38,753 nt of DNA from Sulfuricaulis sp. (GTDB taxonomy: Bacteria > Pseudomonadota > Gammaproteobacteria > Acidiferrobacterales > Sulfurifustaceae). Below, in pieces: positions 16,535 to 25,083 of the stretch. Where the stretch lies: positions 1 through 38,753 of the forward strand of contig JAUSDQ010000021.1 in assembly GCA_030650525.1 (NCBI GenBank), in the 5' to 3' direction. The stretch's first letter is position 1; each line of letters starts with the position of its first letter. The notes under the pieces were generated by a model that did not search any database, was not told the origin of the DNA, and was given only the letters and a program-made list of their open reading frames with translations. Made by a program: the position numbers and the translations under genes.

Positions 16535-16897
16535 ATGTCAAAAACACTCTATGAACGTTTGGGCGGTATTGATGGAATCACGCGGCTTGTCGACGATGTC
16601 GTGGACGCGCATTTTGCCAATCCCCTCATTAAAACAAGATTTGAAAAAACTTCGGATATCGAACACGCCAAACGAATGTCGGTCGAGTTCTTTTGCGCCG
16701 GATCAGGCGGACCGCAGACCTATACCGGAAGAGATCTGGTGACCACCCATAAGGGAATGAACATATCAGAACAGGAATTTATAGCGGTCGTGGATGATAT
16801 CTTTTTGGCAATGGATAAAAATAATCTGGGTGATGATGTAAAAAAAGATGTTCTTGCCATTCTTTATTCGCTCAAAAGCCAGATCATCCGCGTATAA
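16535..16897 (+). CDS. glbN: Group 1 truncated hemoglobin
   Basis: The 120-aa protein starts after CTGGAGAA with SKTLYERLGGIDGITRLVDD, the typical TrHb1 beginning. The proximal heme histidine is H72 in TTHKGMNISEQEF, and the C-terminal helix carries DVLAILYSLKSQI. Such globins bind O2 and NO and serve in NO detoxification or oxygen handling. It ends 62 bases before the convergent DsrC-like gene. Confidence 0.9.
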   Translation: MSKTLYERLGGIDGITRLVDDVVDAHFANPLIKTRFEKTSDIEHAKRMSVEFFCAGSGGPQTYTGRDLVTTHKGMNISEQEFIAVVDDIFLAMDKNNLGDDVKKDVLAILYSLKSQIIRV

Positions 16898-16959
16898 ATA
16901 TTTGGGCAACAATATATCGGTCAGCGAATCCCCGAATGTGAAGTGCGCATGGACTACGC

Positions 16960-17313
16960 TCAGCCGGTACTCCATACGCGCGGGCGCTGCATGCCGGCGA
17001 TCTTGCAGGCCTGTTTCACGTAGCCGTAGGGAAACAGCTTGTAGAGGTAAGTCTTCGCCGCCTTCTTGTCGAAACCATGCTGGCTCACCAGGAAATCCAT
17101 GACGTGACGCACGTCCGGCGCGATGCGGTTGGTGTTCCAGCGCTCGCGCATGAAGCGCAGCACCGGCCAGTGGGCCTCGCCCAGTTCGATGCCTTCTTCC
17201 GTGGCCAACTGGCAGGCGATGGATTCGTCCCAATCCACCGGGTCGATCAGATAGCCCTCGGGATCGCGGGCGATTTGAAACTCGGGGTTCAGCTTGTGCA
17301 GGGCGTTGTTCAT
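16960..17313 (-). CDS. DsrC/TusE-like sulfur relay protein lacking the C-terminal Cys
   Basis: The 117-aa product has the DsrC/TusE layout: DPEGYLIDPVDWDESIACQL, LGEAHWPVLRFMRERW, RIAPDVRHVMDF and the C-terminal arm YGYVKQACKIAGMQRPRVW. C103 corresponds to the inner conserved cysteine; the penultimate cysteine (Cys-A) of true DsrC is replaced by an STG end. This places it with single-cysteine TusE/DsrC homologs of sulfur oxidisers, which may carry persulfide but cannot form the DsrC intramolecular trisulfide. It is divergent from the LysR gene with palindromes between them, so LysR probably controls it. Confidence 0.88.
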   Translation of the reverse strand: MNNALHKLNPEFQIARDPEGYLIDPVDWDESIACQLATEEGIELGEAHWPVLRFMRERWNTNRIAPDVRHVMDFLVSQHGFDKKAAKTYLYKLFPYGYVKQACKIAGMQRPRVWSTG

Positions 17314-17369
17314 GGTGTGTGTCCTCTCCAGAATGCCTAAGTAAGTGCTTCAATATTAGGTTTCGTTCA

Positions 17370-17420
17370 TATAGCGATCAAACGATATTATTCGCTATAT
17401 AATATCGATATCGTCGATAT
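17370..17420. promoter_or_regulatory. Paired inverted repeats in the lysR/dsrC-like divergent promoter
   Basis: TATAGCGA (17370-17377) pairs with TCGCTATA (17392-17399), and ATATCGA (17402-17408) with TCGATAT (17414-17420). The arms stand within the 121-bp divergent region, 15-65 bases from the LysR start. Two adjacent dyads fit the recall and activation sites of a LysR tetramer. Confidence 0.65.
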
Positions 17421-17434
17421 ATAGGTTTTTCCCG

Positions 17435-18298
17435 ATGGATATTGACCAGGCCCGGACCTTTCTCGCCATCACCGCGAACGGGAGTTTTCTCGAGGCGGCC
17501 AAGCAGCTGCACCTGACCCAGTCGACCGTCAGCGCGCGGATTCAACGGCTGGAAGACGAACTCGGCACCCGGCTGTTCGTCCGCAACCGCGCCGGGACCA
17601 GTCTGACGCCCGCGGGCCGGCGCTTTTTCGAATACGCCAAGCGACTGGTGCTGACCGCCGAGCAGGCGCGTGACGACGCCGGCCTGCCGGAGCGCTACCG
17701 CGCCAGCCTGCGCATCGGCGGACGCATCGCCTTGTGGGAGGGATTTCTGCCGCAGTGGGTCGGATGGATGCGAGGCCGGGCGAACGATGTCGTGATCCGC
17801 AGCGAGATCGGATTCGAGGAAGATCTCATGCGCCGGCTGATCGAAGGCTCGCTCGACATCGGCCTGATGTACACGCCGAGCCACAGCCCCGGCCTGATCG
17901 TCGAACATCTGTTCGACGAAACCCTGGTGCTGGTCAGCTCGCGCCCGGACGACAAAGGCCCGGGCGAAGACTACATCTATGTCGAATGGGGCCCGGGCTT
18001 TTATGCGCAGCATGCGCAGAGCTATCCCGATCTCGAAGGACCGGCGCAGATCGTCGACATCGGCTGGCTCGGTATTCAGTTAACACTGACCAACGGCGGC
18101 AGTTGTTTCTTACCCGCCCGCATGGCCGCGTCCTTTATCGCCGCCGGCCGTTTGTTTCGTGTCGCGGGATCGCCTGAGTACGTGCTTCCCGCTTACGTGG
18201 TATTCCCGCGAACCACCGACAGCCCGGTGCTGGAACAGGCGCTGCAAGGGCTGCGGGAATTGGCGGGACTGGAGCGCGAGCGCGTCGCGCGCGGGTGA
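17435..18298 (+). CDS. LysR-family transcriptional regulator
   Basis: The 287-aa protein begins MDIDQARTFLAITANGSFLE, AAKQLHLTQSTVSARIQRLE: a textbook LysR HTH. Residues 90-285 form the effector domain (LRIGGRIALWEGFLPQWVGW, IEGSLDIGLMYTP, GWLGIQLTLTNGGSCFLPAR). It resembles HdfR-like regulators. The divergent DsrC-like gene and the dyads between them point to control of sulfur metabolism; the ligand is unknown. Confidence 0.92.
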   Translation: MDIDQARTFLAITANGSFLEAAKQLHLTQSTVSARIQRLEDELGTRLFVRNRAGTSLTPAGRRFFEYAKRLVLTAEQARDDAGLPERYRASLRIGGRIALWEGFLPQWVGWMRGRANDVVIRSEIGFEEDLMRRLIEGSLDIGLMYTPSHSPGLIVEHLFDETLVLVSSRPDDKGPGEDYIYVEWGPGFYAQHAQSYPDLEGPAQIVDIGWLGIQLTLTNGGSCFLPARMAASFIAAGRLFRVAGSPEYVLPAYVVFPRTTDSPVLEQALQGLRELAGLERERVARG

Positions 18299-18351
18299 TT
18301 GATGGTTAGGGCGGGGAACGTTCACCCCAGGCGCGACCAAGCCCGCCCGGT

Positions 18352-19698
18352 TTACCGGCTAACCGGAAAAGTGACCGATACGCGCAGCCCCTTGCCGCCG
18401 TCGCCTTGGGAAATCGCGGCCGTGGCGCCGTGAAGGTCGGCAATGCGCTTGACGATGGAGAGACCGAGACCGCTGCCGGATTCGTTGGTGCCGAGCACGC
18501 GATAGAAGCGCTCCCAGACGAGCGCCTGCGCCTCGGCGGAAATTCCCGGACCCTGATCGACGACGGCAACCACCGCGCCGTCCGCGGTTTTCGCGACCGT
18601 CGCCCGCACCAGACTCCCCAGCGGGCTGTAGCGGATCGCATTATCGATAAGATTGCGCATGAGGATCCCGACCAGGGCAGGCTCGCAGGGTGCGCGGACC
18701 TCCGCGCCTTCCGCAAGTTGCAGGTCGATGTTCTTTTCAATGGCGGCCGGCGCCAGTTCAGCGACGACCGCGACCGCGAGCGCATGCAGATCGCACTGAT
18801 CGCGGCGGCTGATGCGTTCCGGCTCCAGCCGCGCGAGCGTCAGCAATTGCTCAACCAGATGTGCGACGCGGTCGCAGCCAACCAGAACGTTATCCAGGGC
18901 ATGCCGACGCTCGGCATCGGCCGTGGCCGCGCGCGCCACTTGCGCCTGCGTCTTGATGGCGGCCAGCGGTGTGCGCAGTTCGTGAGCGGCGTCGGCCGTG
19001 AAGCGTCGTTCGTTGTCGAGCGAATCGCGCACCCGCGCGAACAGGCGGTTGAGCCCCTGCACCAGCGGTAATACCTCGGCCGGGACCACGGCGGCTTCAA
19101 GGGGCGCAAGATTTTCAGGACGACGTTCCGCGACCTGGCCGCTCAGTGTTTTCAGCGGCCGCAAGCTGCCGGCGACGCCGAACCAGATGAGCAGCCCAAG
19201 CACCGGCAGGGTGAACAGCATCGGCAGCAGCAGGTTCTCGGCGATGGTTTGCGCCAGATCATCGCGCGCCTCGCGCCGCTCGCCGACCTGAACGAGGAAG
19301 TGTCGCGTCTCATCCCAGGCGCTGAAGACGCGCCATTCCTCTCCGGCAATGACGCTGTCGCTGAAACCCTCGCTCCGGGGTGACAGCGACACGTTCGGCG
19401 CGCTGGCGGAATGCAGCACCAGCCGCTTGCCCTTTTCCCATACCTGGAATGCGACCTTGCGGCTGTAACGGTGGAGCGGTGTTGCGTGCTCGGTGTCGAT
19501 GTCCTCCGCCTCATGGCCGATCTGGGCGATTAGCAGCGAAGTCGACTGGGCCAGATGCGCGTCCAGCAGCTCATCCAGCTCGTGGCGCGTATCCCGATAA
19601 CTGAAGAGCAGCGTGGCGCCCCAGGCCAGCAGGGTCGTCAGCAGCAGGACGACCAGCAGGCGGCGCTTGATGGAGTGGCTGGCGCGCCGCTCAGTCAT
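18352..19698 (-). CDS. QseC/PmrB-like sensor histidine kinase
   Basis: The 448-aa protein has a first transmembrane helix (LLVVLLLTTLLAWGATLLF, about 14-32), a periplasmic sensor of about 125 residues, a second helix (MLFTLPVLGLLIWFGVAG), and a linker. The H-box is DAAHELRTPLAAIKTQ with phospho-acceptor H239. The N-box is NLIDNAIRYSPLG and the G-boxes are VVDQGPGIS and GSGLGLSIVKRI. This is the QseC/PmrB class paired with OmpR-type regulators. It overlaps the regulator gene by eight bases and is the last gene of the cytochrome operon. Confidence 0.92.
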   Translation of the reverse strand: MTERRASHSIKRRLLVVLLLTTLLAWGATLLFSYRDTRHELDELLDAHLAQSTSLLIAQIGHEAEDIDTEHATPLHRYSRKVAFQVWEKGKRLVLHSASAPNVSLSPRSEGFSDSVIAGEEWRVFSAWDETRHFLVQVGERREARDDLAQTIAENLLLPMLFTLPVLGLLIWFGVAGSLRPLKTLSGQVAERRPENLAPLEAAVVPAEVLPLVQGLNRLFARVRDSLDNERRFTADAAHELRTPLAAIKTQAQVARAATADAERRHALDNVLVGCDRVAHLVEQLLTLARLEPERISRRDQCDLHALAVAVVAELAPAAIEKNIDLQLAEGAEVRAPCEPALVGILMRNLIDNAIRYSPLGSLVRATVAKTADGAVVAVVDQGPGISAEAQALVWERFYRVLGTNESGSGLGLSIVKRIADLHGATAAISQGDGGKGLRVSVTFPVSR

Positions 19699-20359
19699 CC
19701 GTGCCTCGCGGCATCATGTAACCCACGCCACGAATCGTGCGCACCAGTTTCGGCGCCAGCTTGCGCCGCAGGTGGTGGACATGGACTTCGATCGCATTGC
19801 TTTCAATCTCCTCGCCCCAGGCGTACAGCCGCTGTTCCAGTTGCGCGCGCGACAGGACGCGGCCGGCATTGAGCATCAGTTCATGCAGCAGGGCGAATTC
19901 GCGCGCGGTGAGTTCGATGGGCTTTCCCCGGAACTGCGCGCGGTGTTCCGCCGGGTTCAGCTCAAGCCCACCCACGCGCAGGATCGCGGCGGCATCGCCC
20001 TGGCCGCGCCGCGTCAGGGCGCGCAGGCGCGCCGCCAGTTCGTCGAGATCGAACGGCTTCACCACATAATCGTCCGCGCCGCTGTCCAGACCCTTGACGC
20101 GATCGTCGATCGCATCCCGCGCCGTCAGGATCAGTACCGGGACCAAATTGCCCTGGGCGCGCAGACGTCGCAACAGCTCCAGCCCCGACAGTTTTGGCAG
20201 CCCAAGGTCGAGAACCACCGACGCATACGACCCGGTGTCGAGCGCCGCGGCCCCCTGGGCGCCGTCCTGTACCCAATCGACGGCAAAGCCGGCCTGTGTC
20301 AGTCCCGCCTGAATGCCATCACCGAGAAGCTTGTCGTCCTCGACCAGCAGTATGCGCAT
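19691..20359 (-). CDS. OmpR-family response regulator (QseB/PmrA-like)
   Basis: The 222-aa protein has a receiver with D8/D9 (LVEDDKLLG), phospho-acceptor D51 (VVLDLGLPK), T in ILTARD and K in VVKPFDLDEL. The C-terminal winged helix contains LTAREFALLHELMLNAGRVL and ESNAIEVHVHHLRRKL. It is cotranscribed with the kinase and the cytochrome genes. The YTTAAK-N5-YTTAAK-like box upstream of the operon (21928) suggests it regulates its own operon. Confidence 0.93.
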   Translation of the reverse strand: MRILLVEDDKLLGDGIQAGLTQAGFAVDWVQDGAQGAAALDTGSYASVVLDLGLPKLSGLELLRRLRAQGNLVPVLILTARDAIDDRVKGLDSGADDYVVKPFDLDELAARLRALTRRGQGDAAAILRVGGLELNPAEHRAQFRGKPIELTAREFALLHELMLNAGRVLSRAQLEQRLYAWGEEIESNAIEVHVHHLRRKLAPKLVRTIRGVGYMMPRGTDD

Positions 20360-20363
20360 GCCG

Positions 20364-20969
20364 CTATCTTATGACACTCCAGAGCGCGACCGCACCCGTC
20401 AGCAGGCTGATGCCGATCAGCCAGTGCGCGCGCCGCACGCCCAGACCGGCTTCGCCCGTCTTGTAGCCGTTGATCATGGCGCGCACCAGGTTCTCCCGGT
20501 GCAGCAGACTGCTGACCAGTACCCCGGCCACATGCACCGCGACCAGCGCCAGCATCGTGTTGGCGGCGCCCTCGTGCAGCCCCTCAAGCCACTCGCCGCC
20601 GGTCTGGTTATAGACCGCGTAGCCGGTGGCGCCGGAGAGCAGGCCAAGCAACAAGAGTCCGTAGATGACCCAGCTGCCGGCGGGGTTGTGGCCCACGTAG
20701 TGCTGCGGCGATCCGGTCAACAGCGACTTGAGATAGGCCGCGACCTTGGAGGGGCCGAACGCGAAAGCGCTGAAGCGCGCATAGCGCGTTCCGACCAGGC
20801 CCCACACGAGGCGGAAGCCGATCAGCCCGAGCATCGTGTAGCCCAGCAGCACGTGCACATCGCGGAACCGCTCCGACTCCGCGGTTAGAAATGCGCCGGC
20901 GAACGACCCGGCCAGCAGCCAGTGAAAAACACGGGTGGGAACGTCCCAGACCAGAATGCGCGTTGTCAT
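20364..20969 (-). CDS. Cytochrome b561-family membrane protein of the DHC/SHP operon
   Basis: The start at 20969 is chosen for AAGGAGG; an ATG 15 bases upstream lacks a site. The 201-aa product begins with TRILVWDVPTRVFHWLLAGS, typical of the di-heme cytochrome b561 family (Ni,Fe-hydrogenase b-type), with four or five membrane helices. Histidines in VFHWLL, VHVLLGY, LEGLHEGAA and VAVHVAG are candidate heme ligands. It should exchange electrons between quinol and the periplasmic cytochromes encoded immediately upstream. Confidence 0.92.
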   Translation of the reverse strand: MTTRILVWDVPTRVFHWLLAGSFAGAFLTAESERFRDVHVLLGYTMLGLIGFRLVWGLVGTRYARFSAFAFGPSKVAAYLKSLLTGSPQHYVGHNPAGSWVIYGLLLLGLLSGATGYAVYNQTGGEWLEGLHEGAANTMLALVAVHVAGVLVSSLLHRENLVRAMINGYKTGEAGLGVRRAHWLIGISLLTGAVALWSVIR

Positions 20970-20980
20970 GTTGACCTCCT

Positions 20981-21448
20981 TCACTTGGGAATGCGGATGT
21001 TGTGTTCGCTGAAATTGCCTTTATCGCCATCGATATGGCAGGCCGTGCAGTTGGCCGCGCTCTTCACCTGCGGATTCTTCCAGGCGCGATCCGGCACTTC
21101 GTCGTGCTCATGCACGAACCAGCGGGTCTCGGTGATGCGCAAGGCCGGCGTCCGCGAGGACGAACGATCCCGGCCCGCGTTCTCTTCCAGAAACGCCGCG
21201 ATCCCGGCCGCCGTCTGCGGGTCCAGGCTGGCGTCGCTGCCGAAATGCTTGTCCAGACCGGACATCAGCGCGCGCCACGAACCGGCCGGCAACAACTGGG
21301 GCGGATAGGCGACGTGGCAACTGCCGCATTCAGCCTTCCACGTTGGGTCGGTCGCCGTAGAAAAATGATCGTCGGCCATCGCCATGCCGGCCCAGCACAG
21401 GCCGGCTGCCAGGAACGCGCGAAAAATGGAACGCTTTGAAATTTTCAT
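20981..21448 (-). CDS. Diheme cytochrome c (DHC-like)
   Basis: The 155-aa product starts after GGAGGTTGTG. A signal peptide ends near GMAMA. Two heme-binding motifs are CGSCH (41-45) and CTACH (134-138). The spacing and ending SEHNIRIPK fit the DHC family found beside SHP and cytochrome b in proteobacteria. It should be a periplasmic electron donor to or from SHP. It is 12 bases upstream of the cytochrome b start. Confidence 0.92.
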   Translation of the reverse strand: MKISKRSIFRAFLAAGLCWAGMAMADDHFSTATDPTWKAECGSCHVAYPPQLLPAGSWRALMSGLDKHFGSDASLDPQTAAGIAAFLEENAGRDRSSSRTPALRITETRWFVHEHDEVPDRAWKNPQVKSAANCTACHIDGDKGNFSEHNIRIPK

Positions 21449-21457
21449 CACAACCTC

Positions 21458-21877
21458 CTATTTCTTGAGAGACATCAGGTAGGCGAGGACATCGCCTTTC
21501 TCCAGCGGCGTGCAGGCGCGGCCGACCACGTCGTTGCAATTGCGCTTGAACCACTTCTCGACCTTGTCGGGCCGGGCAAAGCGCTCGGCGTTGGCCGCCG
21601 GCGCCAGCGGCGCTATCGGCTTGTTGGTCTTGGCATGCGCGCCCGTCGCCGTCGGGTTCGGCGTGTGACAGGAGGTGCAACTCCACTCCCGGCCATGGGT
21701 GCTCTTAAAGAAGGCCGCGCCCCGCTGGGCGGAAAATCCCGCGAATCCGGCGGCGTCCTGTTTTGCCGCCGCTTCGAATGACCGCAGGAAATCCGCCGGG
21801 GTCTCAGCGCGGGCGAAGCTGGCGACGGATAACGCGATGGCGGCGGTGGCCGCCTGAAGCATGGGGAATACGCGCAT
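21458..21877 (-). CDS. SHP-type monoheme cytochrome c (DUF1924)
   Basis: The ATG at 21877 follows CCGGAGG. The 139-aa protein has a signal peptide to SFARA and a single CTSCH heme motif at 67-71. The surrounding HGREWSC, TPNP and KRNCNDVVGRACTPLEKGDV segments are the DUF1924/SHP signature. SHP binds O2 and NO at its heme in characterised homologs. It is the first gene of the operon SHP-DHC-cytochrome b-regulator-kinase. Confidence 0.92.
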   Translation of the reverse strand: MRVFPMLQAATAAIALSVASFARAETPADFLRSFEAAAKQDAAGFAGFSAQRGAAFFKSTHGREWSCTSCHTPNPTATGAHAKTNKPIAPLAPAANAERFARPDKVEKWFKRNCNDVVGRACTPLEKGDVLAYLMSLKK

Positions 21878-21927
21878 CGTGAATCCTCCGGTAATGTTGA
21901 TCACGCGGCGTACCCTATCGCCTGTAC

Positions 21928-21944
21928 CTTAAGGGAAGCTTAAC
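21928..21944 (-). promoter_or_regulatory. PmrA/QseB-like direct-repeat box upstream of the cytochrome operon
   Basis: CTTAAG-GGAAG-CTTAAC matches the YTTAAK-N5-YTTAAK box of PmrA/QseB-type regulators at 11 of 12 defined positions. It lies 51 bases upstream of the SHP start and is the only such box noticed in the intergenic region. The regulator encoded in the same operon is the natural candidate. A -10-like sequence lies about ten bases downstream on the minus strand. Confidence 0.6.
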
Positions 21945-22150
21945 GGCGGAGGTTCGATGGATAGCCGGGTCGAGACGCTGTCTATTTCAGGGAAAATGAG
22001 CGTTTTCAGGGTGCGCGCCGCGGAACGATTGCCGGGCTTTTTAGGTCCCCTCACGCCCCATACCGCCTCGCACGATCACGATCAAATAAGGTAATGTTCT
22101 AAGCATTAGTGAATCGAAAAATGGGGTTAGGCCTCCGGAGCGGCTCCAAC

Positions 22151-23209
22151 ATGAATCCGCATCTAACATTCGCCGCCAGGGCGCGCGCCTGGCTGGCGCG
22201 GCTGGCCGGTAGCGGTCAATCCGCGACCGCGCCGCGCTGCGATCCGGCGCTGCTGCGGCGGGCGATCGAGCAGGTGGTTGACGGCATCGATCCGCGCCTG
22301 CATGCGGTCCTCGACTACGCCCGCAAACTGACGCCGGCGGTCGAGCGGACCATCGCCTACTTCATCGACTGCGGCCAATGGCTGGCGGCGCCGGTCGAGT
22401 TCAGCGCCCACCGCTGGGCCGGCGATCCGCTGGTGCGCACCCTGTTTGCGACCGCCGCGGAACTGCAGCGGTTCTTCAGCGACGACCCCGGGGTGCGCGC
22501 GTACTTCCACGATCATCCGCTCGCGGATGAGGGCTACATCGGGCTGGGCGTGACCCGCCAGGAGCGGCGCGTCTTCGGCATGGCAATGAACGGCGAGACG
22601 ATCCGGCGCGAGGTGCCGCAGACCGCTATCAGCTTCTCCGACTACCGGCTGTTCGGCGCCTGCGACAACGAGCAGCAGCTGCGCCAGAACATCGAGCAGC
22701 GCGGCTTCGGCTTCCTGATCGGCGAGGCGCTCGAGCAGATCGTCGAGCACCAGAGCAGCGCGCGCGGCCACGAGCACGAGCAGCAATTTCTGGAGTTGCG
22801 ACTGCGCGGCCTGATGCAGAAGCGGAGCGCAATGGACTCGCTGTACTACGAATCGAACGCGGCGCTTGACGACGAGATTGCCGCGCTTCGCACCCGTCTC
22901 ATGCACGAGCAGGAGGCGCTCGCCTCAACCCGCGTCAAGACCACGATGCTCGATGACTATATCGCCGTCATCAGCGCCGTGCTTGCCGACCCCGAGCGCT
23001 ACGTGAAGCGCGCGACCGTCCGGCTGCGCATCAATCGCATGAACATCAAGGCCGAATCGCCCGACGAACCGGGCGACGAACTGACGTTCTCGGAAGTCAC
23101 GATCGGCGGCCGCCCGCCGCGGGTGGTGGTGCTGACACGATTCCCGCGCCGCGACCTGCTGGCGGCACGCAACGGCCTCGATGAGGCACTGCAATCCCTG
23201 CGCCGCTAG
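22151..23209 (+). CDS. Unrecognised 352-aa protein
   Basis: The ATG at 22151 is taken as start; a GTG at 22109 would add 14 residues. No signal peptide or membrane helix is evident. Features seen: an Arg-rich amphipathic N-terminus (ARARAWLARLAG), a helical body, the segment DDPGVRAYFHDHPLADEGYI, conserved-looking FSDYRLFGACDNEQQLRQNI, a coiled-coil-like stretch around 220-280 (LDDEIAALRTRLMHEQEAL), and a C-terminal beta-rich part (LTFSEVTIGGRPPRVVVLTR). Codon use matches the host. I do not recognise a family. It stands alone between the SHP operon and the b561/YceI operon. Confidence 0.82.
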   Translation: MNPHLTFAARARAWLARLAGSGQSATAPRCDPALLRRAIEQVVDGIDPRLHAVLDYARKLTPAVERTIAYFIDCGQWLAAPVEFSAHRWAGDPLVRTLFATAAELQRFFSDDPGVRAYFHDHPLADEGYIGLGVTRQERRVFGMAMNGETIRREVPQTAISFSDYRLFGACDNEQQLRQNIEQRGFGFLIGEALEQIVEHQSSARGHEHEQQFLELRLRGLMQKRSAMDSLYYESNAALDDEIAALRTRLMHEQEALASTRVKTTMLDDYIAVISAVLADPERYVKRATVRLRINRMNIKAESPDEPGDELTFSEVTIGGRPPRVVVLTRFPRRDLLAARNGLDEALQSLRR

Positions 23210-23235
23210 AGCCAGGGCTAAAGTAGGAGTACATA

Positions 23236-23787
23236 GTGAGCTATGGAGCGCGCTACACCCCGGTGGCCATCTCACTGCATTGGCTCATCGCCTTGCTGAT
23301 CTTTGCCGGTTGGGGCCTGGGCTTCTATATGGCGGATCTACCCCTGTCGCCGGCAAAACTGCGGTATTTCAGCTGGCACAAGTGGATGGGGGTGACGACG
23401 TTCATTCTGGCCATGCTCCGCGTAGGATGGCTGGCGACCCATCCCGCGCCGCGCCGGCCGCGTGCGATCCCACCCTGGCAGACGCGGACCGCGCGCACCA
23501 CCCATTTTGTGCTGTACCTGCTTATGTTTGTTATGCCCCTGAGCGGATGGCTGATGAGTTCCGCGAAGGGCGTCCCAACGGTCTACTTCGGTGTGTTGCC
23601 GCTACCGGACCTTATCGGCAAGGACAAAGCCATTGGCGATGTCCTGGTTGTGGTACACCAATCGCTGGCATTTGGTCTGGCCGCGCTGGTGGGTCTGCAC
23701 GTCGCCGCGGCGCTCAAGCATCACTTCATGGATCGCGACGGCCTGATGGGGCGCATGGTCCCTTTTCTCAAACCGCCACGACTGTAA
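23236..23787 (+). CDS. Cytochrome b561 (CybB-like)
   Basis: Start is GTG 23236 after TAGGAG. The 183-aa product has four membrane helices and begins YTPVAISLHWLIALLIFAGW with a heme-ligand histidine. HKWMGVTTF, TTHFVLYLLMFVMPLSGWLM and LHVAAALKHHF supply the others. CybB-type b561 proteins oxidise quinol. It is followed one base later by a YceI gene, a common partner pair in which the YceI protein binds isoprenoids. Confidence 0.93.
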   Translation: MSYGARYTPVAISLHWLIALLIFAGWGLGFYMADLPLSPAKLRYFSWHKWMGVTTFILAMLRVGWLATHPAPRRPRAIPPWQTRTARTTHFVLYLLMFVMPLSGWLMSSAKGVPTVYFGVLPLPDLIGKDKAIGDVLVVVHQSLAFGLAALVGLHVAAALKHHFMDRDGLMGRMVPFLKPPRL

Positions 23788-23788
23788 T

Positions 23789-24361
23789 ATGTCAGGTCAA
23801 CGCATGAACGCTGCCGTCGCCAGATCGCTGTCCCGTGGGTTCGCCTTGGTTTTAGCCACCGCGACACTGGCCGTGGCCGGGGGTGTCGATGCGACCAAAA
23901 GTGAAATTACGGCGACCTTTCGCCAGATGAACGTGCCCGTCGAAGGCCGCTTCAAGGTCTTCCGTGGCACCATCGAGTTCGATTCCAAGAATGCCGCGGC
24001 CGGACGCGCACGGATCGAGATCGACACGGCGAGTTTCGATGTCGGCGCGCCGGAATACAACGACGAGCTGCACGCGAAAGAGTGGTTTGATACGCCGACT
24101 TATCCGCTGGCCGTCTTCGTTGCTTCCAGCGTGCACCCGGCGGGGAAGGACCGATTCGAGGCCAAGGGCCGGTTCACGCTCAAAGGCAAGACCCAGGATC
24201 TCACGGTCCCGTTCACGCAGCGATCCGCCAATGGCGTCCGGGTGTTCGAAGGCGAGCTGCCGCTTTCCCGAAAAGCGTACGCGATCGGCGGCGCCGATTG
24301 GGACGGTACGCTGGAAGACAAGGTTATTGTAAAGTTTCGAATAACGACCACCGCCAAGTAA
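23789..24361 (+). CDS. YceI-family periplasmic protein (1)
   Basis: The ATG at 23789 is one base after the b561 stop; M6 (23804) is an alternative that still keeps the signal peptide (ALVLATATLAVAGG). The lipocalin-like YceI body shows VEGRFKVFRGTIEFD, GRARIEIDTASFDVG and HAKEWFDTPTYPLAVF, then FTLKGKTQDLTVPF. YceI proteins bind long-chain isoprenoids or quinone-like lipids in the periplasm. Coupling to the b561 gene suggests a shared role in quinone chemistry. Confidence 0.92.
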   Translation: MSGQRMNAAVARSLSRGFALVLATATLAVAGGVDATKSEITATFRQMNVPVEGRFKVFRGTIEFDSKNAAAGRARIEIDTASFDVGAPEYNDELHAKEWFDTPTYPLAVFVASSVHPAGKDRFEAKGRFTLKGKTQDLTVPFTQRSANGVRVFEGELPLSRKAYAIGGADWDGTLEDKVIVKFRITTTAK

Positions 24362-24393
24362 TCGTCATCTCATCCCTACGCAGGAGGAAGCTC

Positions 24394-24966
24394 ATGTCGC
24401 GCCATAAATGGATATTCGCCGCACTCATCGCCGCTGTTTCGGTTCCGGCTCTGGCCGTCGCCGACCATTACACCATCGACCCCGATCACACCTACCCGAG
24501 CCTGGAATTCTCCCACATGGGCCTCTCCGTCTGGCGCGGGAAATTCAACAAGACCACCGGGAAGGTCACGCTCGACCGCGCCGCCAAGACCGGTAGCGCC
24601 GAGATTGTCGTCGACACCACCAGCATCGACTTCGGTCACGACAAGATGAAGGAGCACGCGCTTACCGCGGATTGGCTCAACGTCGGGAAGTTTCCAACGA
24701 TGACGTACAAGGGCGTCCTCAAGTTCAAGGGCGACATGCCGGTTTCCATCGACGGACAGCTGACGCTGCTCGGCGTTACCAAGCCGCTGACGCTCAAGAT
24801 CAACAGCTTCAAGTGCATCGATCATCCGTTCTATAAGAAAGAAGCCTGCGGCGCCGACGCCGAAGGCGTGTTAAATCGCGCCGACTTCGGCATGACCAAG
24901 TACAGCGAGGGCGAGGCCGGCAAGGTCTATCTGCGCATCCAGGTCGAGGCGCTCAAGGATGACTAA
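24394..24966 (+). CDS. YceI-family periplasmic protein (2)
   Basis: The ATG at 24394 follows CAGGAGGAAG. The 190-aa product has a signal peptide ending in ALAVA and the YceI core YTIDPDHTYPSLEFSHMGLS, WRGKFNKTTGKVTLD, GHDKMKEHALTADWL, GQLTLLGVTKPLTL. It is closer to E. coli YceI than the preceding paralog, which starts directly with the barrel. It lies 32 bases downstream and probably belongs to the same operon. Confidence 0.94.
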   Translation: MSRHKWIFAALIAAVSVPALAVADHYTIDPDHTYPSLEFSHMGLSVWRGKFNKTTGKVTLDRAAKTGSAEIVVDTTSIDFGHDKMKEHALTADWLNVGKFPTMTYKGVLKFKGDMPVSIDGQLTLLGVTKPLTLKINSFKCIDHPFYKKEACGADAEGVLNRADFGMTKYSEGEAGKVYLRIQVEALKDD

Positions 24967-25083
24967 TCCCCGGCACTACGTAGCTGTGGCGGCACGATCG
25001 GTTAGCCATGACGGAATGGCATTATCAGCACACTTGAGCTAAGTATTAACCTACCTGGGGGAATATATTCTGAACCATTCAAA

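Noticed and set aside
19613-20374. Long plus-strand open frame over the response regulator
   Set aside because: It is a GC-driven shadow of the OmpR-type regulator and carries no recognisable domain.
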